The notes beneath the pieces are model-generated. The model searched no databases, was not told the origin of the DNA, and was given only the letters and a program-made list of their open reading frames with translations. Shown piece by piece: positions 5,918 to 11,340 of a stretch of DNA of 11,340 bases; position 1 is the first letter of the stretch, and every line of letters starts with the position of its first letter. Location: the NCBI GenBank assembly GCA_017553665.1, contig JAFZKM010000146.1, positions 1-11,340 of the forward strand, written 5' to 3'. Origin of the DNA: Lachnospiraceae bacterium (GTDB taxonomy: Bacteria > Bacillota_A > Clostridia > Lachnospirales > Lachnospiraceae). The translations under genes and the position numbers were made by a program.

Positions 5918-7849
5918 ATGGATCCGAAAGTACAGCTTGCTTTAACACACATATCGATGACTGTTGCCGCTCTGATCTTTGATCTGGCGCTTTGCGTGCT
6001 GATAGCGGCGGATTACAGAAGAAAAGAGCAGCGAAACAACAAATTCCTGGCCTTTTGTGTCATCATGCTCGTCGGAATGGTCATAACATGTCTGGATGAA
6101 TGCCTCAGAAGGGTAGGACTGATCCGGATCTCAGATCAGGTGGGCCTGCTTCTTCTGCTGCTGACGCTGCTGACGAACATCATGCTGTCATTCTTTTTCT
6201 CACGATATGCCGAAACTTATTTCAAGGACAGGTCACGCAGATGGCTTTTAGTCTCAAGGATAAACGTTATCCTGATGGTCGTGTCGATCTTTATGGTGTT
6301 TGGCTGCTATATTTACAGGGTTGCGTTCCCGGATGAGACGCGGGATATCTATGCGCTTAACCCCTGGTTCAGGTTTCTTATCGCCTTCGCGTTTGAACTC
6401 TATTTCATTTTCTACAGCGCGGCGCTGTTTGTCGTACATCGAAAGGAATTGAACGGAAGAGCTCTGAGCACTTCGATCGTCGCTTTTATGCTGACTATCT
6501 CGGGTATCGTTCTTGAAATGTTTAATAAGACCGGTATTCTGCTCAACTATTTCGGTGTTGCCATAGGTCTTTATGTATTCTACATCGGAGTTGAGACACC
6601 CGATTACAAACTGCTTTTAAAAACGCTTTCGGAGCTGGAAAAGGAAAAGGCCAGGGCGGACGAAGCGAACCGCACGAAGTCGGAATTCCTCGCGGATATG
6701 TCGCATGAGATCAGGACGCCCATCAATGCCGTTATCGGAATGAATGAGATGATCCTCAGGGAATGCGAGGACAGAGCAATTCTCGGATACGCCAAGAATA
6801 TCGACAGCTCGGGAAAGACTCTTCTTTCCATCATTAACGATATACTCGATATCTCAAAGATCGAAGCGGGAAGGATGGAGCTCGTGCTCGGAGAATACAG
6901 TTTCGGAACACTGCTTCAGGATACGGTCAATCTGATACTTCCGAAGGCCGAAGCGAAAGGCCTGATGTTTGAGTGGAGCGCAGACGAAAGCATGCCCGAC
7001 AGGCTCTACGGCGACGAGACCAGAATAAGGCAGATCCTGGTAAACCTTCTGAACAACGCCGTAAAGTACACCGAAAAGGGTTATGTAAAGCTTGAGGTCG
7101 CTTATGAGCTGGCCGGACATGATATTGACCTGTTTATCGATATTTCCGATACGGGCATAGGTATCAGGGAAGAGGATATGGGCAGGCTTTTCAATAAGTT
7201 CGACCGTCTTGACAAGGAACGCAACAAGTCCATCGAAGGAACGGGCCTCGGACTGCCTATAGTCAACAGTCTGATGAACCTCATGAAGGGAACTGTAGAT
7301 GTCAACAGTATATACGGAGAGGGAACCACTTTCCATCTGACCATTCCACAGAAGGCAGTCGGCGAGGAATCACTCGGTGATTTCAGAAGGCGTACGGAGG
7401 AGAACAGGAGCCGCGAACACGGCTACAGGGCTCTGTTTACCGCGCCGGATGCCCGGATTCTGGTAGTTGACGATACGGCAGTGAACCTCGTTGTGGTAAA
7501 AGGTCTCTTAAAGACTACCGGAATACAGATAGATACGGCATCGAGCGGAAGAGAGGCTCTCGCTAAGACCGAAAAGACCGCGTACGATCTGATACTCATG
7601 GATATTCGCATGCCGCTGATGGACGGAACCGAAGCCATGCATCTGATAAAGAAGCAGGAGAACGGGCTGAACCATGAAACTCCCGTTATCTGCCTTACTG
7701 CGGACGCGATCGCGGGTGCGCGCGAGCATTATCTTGAGGAGGGCTTTGACAGCTATATCACGAAGCCGTTCAAGAGCAGCGATTTCGAAGCTGCGCTGGC
7801 GAAATTCCTGCCTGCGTCAAAGGTTAAATATACCGCGATCGGAGAATGA
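5918..7849 (+). CDS. 7-TM hybrid sensor histidine kinase with C-terminal receiver domain
   Basis: A 643-residue membrane sensor. About seven hydrophobic helices (roughly 9-32, 43-60, 74-95, 110-134, 150-174, 184-201, 208-224) lead into a short coiled coil (232-255), a HisKA domain with SHEIRTP (phospho-acceptor H263), and a HATPase_c domain with N-box LVNLLNNAVKYT (374-385), DTGIGI (411-416), FNKFDR (425-430) and GTGLGL (441-446). A receiver domain (511-632) follows, with acidic pair D518/D519, phospho-acceptor D562 in LMDIRMP and K616 in TKPF. All catalytic residues are present, so both autophosphorylation and internal transfer look possible. There is no PAS, HPt or DNA-binding output domain, so a separate HPt protein or other partner is implied. 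The start is fixed by AAGGAG (5905-5910) seven bases upstream. The gene is sandwiched between the ATPase gene (13-base gap) and the YgiQ gene (4-base overlap). The signal is unknown. Confidence 0.94.
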   Translation: MDPKVQLALTHISMTVAALIFDLALCVLIAADYRRKEQRNNKFLAFCVIMLVGMVITCLDECLRRVGLIRISDQVGLLLLLLTLLTNIMLSFFFSRYAETYFKDRSRRWLLVSRINVILMVVSIFMVFGCYIYRVAFPDETRDIYALNPWFRFLIAFAFELYFIFYSAALFVVHRKELNGRALSTSIVAFMLTISGIVLEMFNKTGILLNYFGVAIGLYVFYIGVETPDYKLLLKTLSELEKEKARADEANRTKSEFLADMSHEIRTPINAVIGMNEMILRECEDRAILGYAKNIDSSGKTLLSIINDILDISKIEAGRMELVLGEYSFGTLLQDTVNLILPKAEAKGLMFEWSADESMPDRLYGDETRIRQILVNLLNNAVKYTEKGYVKLEVAYELAGHDIDLFIDISDTGIGIREEDMGRLFNKFDRLDKERNKSIEGTGLGLPIVNSLMNLMKGTVDVNSIYGEGTTFHLTIPQKAVGEESLGDFRRRTEENRSREHGYRALFTAPDARILVVDDTAVNLVVVKGLLKTTGIQIDTASSGREALAKTEKTAYDLILMDIRMPLMDGTEAMHLIKKQENGLNHETPVICLTADAIAGAREHYLEEGFDSYITKPFKSSDFEAALAKFLPASKVKYTAIGE

Positions 7850-9723
7850 TGATGAAGGGTTTTCTGCCTGTTTGTCCCGAAGACGCCGCAGCGCGCGGCT
7901 GGGATGAGATCGATTTTGTATATGTGATAGGTGATGCCTATGTGGATCATTCATCGTTCGGCCCAGCGATCATAAGCAGGGTCCTTGAGGCGCACGGCTA
8001 TAAGGTCGCGATCATCTCGCAGCCCGATTGGACCGACGCGGAGAGCGTAGCGCTGTTCGGACGTCCGAAGCTCGGTTTTCTGGTCAGCGCCGGCAACATG
8101 GATTCCATGGTGAATCATTATACGGTCAATAAAAAGCACCGTTCGCAGGACGCGTATACACCCGGCGGAAAGACCGGAAAGCGTCCCGATTACGCGACGG
8201 TCGTATACTGCAATCTGATCAAGAAGCGCTTTAAAGGTGTACCCGTAGTGATCGGAGGCATCGAAGCGAGTCTTCGCCGCCTCGGACATTACGATTACTG
8301 GTCGGATAAGATGAAGAGGTCGGTGCTGCTCGATTCGGGCGCCGATCTGCTCATTTACGGAATGGGTGAGCTTGCGATCGTGGAGATCGCGGACGCGCTC
8401 GCCGCGGGGATCGATGTCGGTGATATTACGTTTGTCAGGGGTACGGTTTATAAGACCAGGGATATTTCCTCCGTAAATGAAGGCATTATGCTCCCGGATT
8501 ACGATACCGTATCAACCGACCGCGCTGCATACGCGAAGAGTTTTTATACGCAATATGTCAATACGGATTTCGTGACCGCGAAGCCTCTTATCGAGCAGTA
8601 CGGACAGAACCGTTACGTGGTGCAGAATCCGCCTCAGAGGCCGCTCACGACCGAAGAGTTCGATGATGTTTACGAACTTCCGTATATGAACGATTACCAT
8701 CCATCGTATGACGCGGAGGGCGGAGTTCCGGCGATCAGCGAGATCAAATTCTCGCTGACGAGCAACCGCGGCTGCTTCGGCGGCTGCAGCTTCTGCGCGC
8801 TGACCTTCCATCAGGGAAGGATCGTGCAGGTCCGCAGCCATGATTCTCTTGTAAAAGAAGCGGAAGCCATGACGGAGTCGCCGGATTTCAAGGGCTATAT
8901 TCATGATGTTGGCGGTCCGACCGCGAATTTCAGGGGACCTGCCTGCTCCAAACAGCTGACTAAGGGCGTATGTCCGAATAAGCAGTGTCTTTTCCCCGAG
9001 GTCTGCAGGAACGTTCACGCTGATCATAAGGATTATCTGGAGCTGCTCCGGAAGCTGCGCAAGATACCGAAGGTAAAGAAGGTATTTGTGCGCTCCGGAC
9101 TTCGCTTCGACTATATCCTGGCAGATCCGAACGGAGAGGCTTTCCTTCGGGAGCTCTGCAAATACCACGTGAGCGGACAGCTGCGCGTGGCTCCGGAGCA
9201 TGTATCGACGAATGTTCTCTCTCTTATGGGTAAGCCGAAAGCGGAGGTATACGCCTCATTTTTGAAGATGTACGACAGGGTGAACAGATCCCTGGGTATG
9301 GAACAGTTCGCGGTGCCTTATCTGATGTCCTCGCATCCCGGCTCGACTTTGGAGGACGCGATCGCGCTCGCCGAGGCCGTAAGGGACCTGGGATATATGC
9401 CCGAGCAGGTACAGGATTATTATCCGACGCCTTCTACCATTTCCACGGTCATGTATTACACGGGACTCGACCCGCGTACGATGCAGAAGGTCTACATCCC
9501 GAAATCGACTCATGAGAAGGCGATGCAGAGGGCGCTGATACAGTACCGGAAGCCCGAGAACTACGAGCTCGTAAAAGAAGCGCTGTTAAAATGCGGAAGG
9601 GCTGATCTGATCGGTTTCGATCATTCGAAATGCCTGATCCCGCCGAGGAAACAAAAAAATACTCCGGACCGCAGGAAAGGAATGCAAAATGGCTCGAAAA
9701 AATCCCGCAGCAACATGCGATGA
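7846..9723 (+). CDS. ygiQ: YgiQ-family radical SAM protein
   Basis: A 625-residue protein with the family's N-terminal hallmark (FLPVCPEDAAARGWDEIDFV, GDAYVDHSSFG, SRVLEAHGYKV) and a radical SAM motif CFGGCSFC in RGCFGGCSFCALTFHQG (C310, C314, C317) that binds a 4Fe-4S cluster and S-adenosylmethionine. A second cysteine group (C367, C376, C381, C387) lies downstream of the motif and could hold another metal or cluster; that is inference. The chemistry of YgiQ proteins is, to my knowledge, not established. Length matches the family. The last 25 residues are a basic, low-complexity tail whose DNA also encodes the start of the next gene. The start overlaps the kinase stop as ATGA. Three consecutive in-frame ATGs (7846, 7849, 7852) are available. 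GGAG at 7841-7844 is best spaced for the third, so the real start may be two codons later than annotated. Confidence 0.95.
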   Translation: MMMKGFLPVCPEDAAARGWDEIDFVYVIGDAYVDHSSFGPAIISRVLEAHGYKVAIISQPDWTDAESVALFGRPKLGFLVSAGNMDSMVNHYTVNKKHRSQDAYTPGGKTGKRPDYATVVYCNLIKKRFKGVPVVIGGIEASLRRLGHYDYWSDKMKRSVLLDSGADLLIYGMGELAIVEIADALAAGIDVGDITFVRGTVYKTRDISSVNEGIMLPDYDTVSTDRAAYAKSFYTQYVNTDFVTAKPLIEQYGQNRYVVQNPPQRPLTTEEFDDVYELPYMNDYHPSYDAEGGVPAISEIKFSLTSNRGCFGGCSFCALTFHQGRIVQVRSHDSLVKEAEAMTESPDFKGYIHDVGGPTANFRGPACSKQLTKGVCPNKQCLFPEVCRNVHADHKDYLELLRKLRKIPKVKKVFVRSGLRFDYILADPNGEAFLRELCKYHVSGQLRVAPEHVSTNVLSLMGKPKAEVYASFLKMYDRVNRSLGMEQFAVPYLMSSHPGSTLEDAIALAEAVRDLGYMPEQVQDYYPTPSTISTVMYYTGLDPRTMQKVYIPKSTHEKAMQRALIQYRKPENYELVKEALLKCGRADLIGFDHSKCLIPPRKQKNTPDRRKGMQNGSKKSRSNMR

Positions 9724-9883
9724 CTGCATGTATTATGAATATGACGAGGAATATGAGGAATACTACTGCGCGCAGGCGAATTTTGATGAGGACGACTGCG
9801 CGAGGATGGCGGAAGATCCGCATTACACCTGCCCGTTCTACAGGAGGGGCAACGAGTACACGATAGTAAAGAAGCAGATTTAA
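9689..9883 (+). CDS. Small cysteine-rich acidic protein, probable DUF6472 family
   Basis: A 64-residue protein beginning MARKNPAATCDDCMYYEYDE with five cysteines (C10, C13, C27, C37, C48). CxxC followed by a tyrosine/glutamate-rich stretch, then NFDEDD, TCPFYRRGNEY and a VKKQ ending resembles the small Firmicutes family I know as DUF6472, recalled from memory rather than searched. C10, C13, C27 and C48 are arranged like a small metal-binding (zinc or iron-sulfur) site. That is inference. The gene starts inside the end of the YgiQ gene (35-base overlap, another frame) with a good AAGGA at 9677-9681, seven bases before the ATG. Such overlap implies translational coupling and suggests a role with YgiQ, for instance as an accessory or cluster-handling protein. 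No signal peptide or membrane segment. It is real rather than a shadow because of its ribosome binding site, family-like sequence and position. Confidence 0.85.
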   Translation: MARKNPAATCDDCMYYEYDEEYEEYYCAQANFDEDDCARMAEDPHYTCPFYRRGNEYTIVKKQI

Positions 9884-9898
9884 TTGGAGGAGGTAAAA

Positions 9899-11340
9899 AT
9901 GAGCGGTTCCGAAAAGATCACGAAAATCAGACTTACACCGGCGCAGTGCGCGGTGGATCTCGGCGACGGCAGCGAGAGAGGCTTCTATGTGGATCAGGAC
10001 TATATCCTGAGCAGGCTGAACAGGCCTCATCGCGCCATAAATCTCATGTATTGCTATTATCCGCTTGATGAAGGCTGGCCCGCGAGAGCGCAGGATGCCT
10101 TTGCGGACAAAGAGGTTGATTATGCATGGGCATATCCGTATGATAATTATTTTCCCTATCAGGGCGGACTTGAGGGAAACCGCGAGGGTGAGCCGTTTAA
10201 TTTCATGAAGGATGTGCGCAGACACGGACAGGATGTTATCCTGACGCTTACCTGCGATCCGCACATCAGCGACGCGCAGATAGCCGCGATAGCGGAAGAC
10301 TTAAAGCCCTACGGCAGGATGATGCTGAGACTGAATCACGAATGCACGGGTACATGGTTCGCGTATACAAAGAGATCGACATATAAGGAGATCGCGGATT
10401 TCTTCGTAAGGTTCAAGAAGGTTCTGAGCCTTATCGCTCCGCAGGTAAAGATCATCCTTTGCGCAGGCATGGTCTTTGATCTCGAGAATCCCGTGATAGA
10501 CAAGGAAGAGGAGTTCATGGAGGCAGGAAGAGTGACCGATTTCTGGTCCATGGACAATTACATCGCGCTAAACTGGGGATGGCCCTATGAAGTCGCCGAG
10601 AAGACGAACAGCCAGCACATGCTCATGGGAAGCAAGACCGTATTTGACAGGATGAAGGCGACCTATAAGCGTTATGTGGAGATTTACGGAGTGAAGAAGC
10701 CGTTCGTTCTTTCCGAACTCAATGTGGACGGCGATGTAACCGGTGCTTACAGACAGGCCGAGATCATGAAGGATTTCTATGAGATGGTCAGGAACGATCC
10801 GGATAAAACCTGCGCGGGCATAACGCTCTATCAGTTCAGGGACGACGGAAGACTGGGACTGGAATTTACGGATCCGAACAATACCGCGAACGGCATTGAA
10901 TGGCCGCTGCTTCCCGTATACAGGGATATCATCGATGATGATTTCTTTAAGCCCGGATGTGAGGACTGCGGAGAAACGAAACTGCCCGCGACTCTGCGCT
11001 GGGGCGGATCGGAGGATTCCGAAGGCATCGCGATGGAACTTGAATTCGAAGGAGATCCGGTATTCGCGGAGGCAAGCTTTACCGGTGATCTTGTTGACGC
11101 GAACCTCATGCTCGAGCTGAACGGACGCTGGTTCTACAAGGCTCCCGGCGCTAAATTCATTGACTTCATGCCCGCTTTTTACGGCAAAAAGATACCGGCG
11201 GGTACGAAGCTCTCATTTAAGATCTTCGCGCCGCCGGCTGATGGCGTAAATGATCCGGGTCAGGGTGAGGACTGGCTCACGAACTACTACTATACACTAA
11301 AATCTCTTCCGGATATAAGATTGAGATTTGAACCTGTAAT
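9899..11340 (+). CDS. Probable clan GH-A (GH26-like) glycoside hydrolase, partial at 3' end
   Basis: The open frame runs from the ATG at 9899 to the window edge (480 codons, no stop). A strong GGAGGAGG (9886-9893) lies five bases ahead of the ATG, and the preceding stop is 15 bases upstream. The protein begins MSGSEKITKIRLTPAQCAVD. Two motifs fit a catalytic TIM barrel: MLRLNHECTGTWFAY (candidate acid/base E148) and KPFVLSELNVDG (candidate nucleophile E273), with FWSMDNYIALNWGWP (215-229) between them as in GH26/GH39-type enzymes. This order suggests hydrolysis of a beta-linked glycan, substrate unknown. After the barrel (about residue 345) comes a second domain with a CEDC pair (354-357) and a beta-rich segment (365-470) that may be a carbohydrate-binding or accessory domain. 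There is no signal peptide, which is unusual for a polysaccharidase and implies a cytoplasmic enzyme or a non-enzymatic relative. The family assignment is by motif only. Confidence 0.75.
   Translation, partial: MSGSEKITKIRLTPAQCAVDLGDGSERGFYVDQDYILSRLNRPHRAINLMYCYYPLDEGWPARAQDAFADKEVDYAWAYPYDNYFPYQGGLEGNREGEPFNFMKDVRRHGQDVILTLTCDPHISDAQIAAIAEDLKPYGRMMLRLNHECTGTWFAYTKRSTYKEIADFFVRFKKVLSLIAPQVKIILCAGMVFDLENPVIDKEEEFMEAGRVTDFWSMDNYIALNWGWPYEVAEKTNSQHMLMGSKTVFDRMKATYKRYVEIYGVKKPFVLSELNVDGDVTGAYRQAEIMKDFYEMVRNDPDKTCAGITLYQFRDDGRLGLEFTDPNNTANGIEWPLLPVYRDIIDDDFFKPGCEDCGETKLPATLRWGGSEDSEGIAMELEFEGDPVFAEASFTGDLVDANLMLELNGRWFYKAPGAKFIDFMPAFYGKKIPAGTKLSFKIFAPPADGVNDPGQGEDWLTNYYYTLKSLPDIRLRFEPV

Noticed and set aside
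8512..9201. 229-codon minus-strand open frame
   Set aside because: It is antisense to the radical SAM core of YgiQ, has no family resemblance, and is explained by codon bias of the plus-strand gene.
9449..10264. 271-codon minus-strand open frame
   Set aside because: It lies opposite the end of the YgiQ gene, the small cysteine protein and the start of the glycosidase. Its product is low-quality (runs of I, R, L and A) with no recognisable family, and all three plus-strand genes have clear ribosome binding sites.

Overview
The window looks like a chromosomal segment from a Gram-positive Clostridia bacterium, most likely Lachnospiraceae or a close relative. The grounds are strong AGGAGG-type ribosome binding sites, consensus sigma-A-type promoters, short intergenic gaps, and several gene types I associate with that group: an exported M16C peptidase, a 7-TM hybrid kinase whose last helix runs into an ETPDYKLL-type junction, a CbbX/SpoVK-type AAA+ ATPase, and a YgiQ protein followed by a small cysteine-rich protein. 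I cannot name the species. No tRNA, rRNA, CRISPR array, complete insertion sequence or phage gene is visible.

Layout. At the left edge (1-243, minus) is the 5' part of a LolD/MacB-type ABC transporter ATPase gene. It diverges from a large exported zinc peptidase gene (497-3517, plus). The 253-base divergent spacer holds a near-consensus promoter for the peptidase and a 17-bp palindrome overlapping a candidate promoter for the ABC gene. After the peptidase comes a 224-bp imperfect palindrome (3535-3758) with 23-bp terminal inverted repeats, each itself a hairpin. Its left hairpin can serve as the peptidase terminator.

Immediately to the right of the palindrome is a promoter, followed by five tightly packed plus-strand genes: a CbbX-like AAA+ ATPase with a large unfamiliar N-terminal half (3823-5904), a 7-TM hybrid histidine kinase/receiver (5918-7849), a YgiQ-family radical SAM protein (7846-9723, ATGA overlap), a 64-residue five-cysteine protein (9689-9883, overlapping the YgiQ gene by 35 bases) and a probable GH26-like glycoside hydrolase without signal peptide, cut by the right edge (9899 to end). 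Gaps are 13 and 15 bases or overlaps, and no terminator is visible between them, so they probably form one transcription unit.

How they work together is mostly open. The kinase and AAA+ ATPase could be a sensing/remodelling pair, and the YgiQ and small cysteine protein are probably functionally linked. The glycosidase may simply be the first gene of a downstream function sharing the transcript. The most noteworthy items are the 224-bp palindromic element and the YgiQ/small-protein pair.
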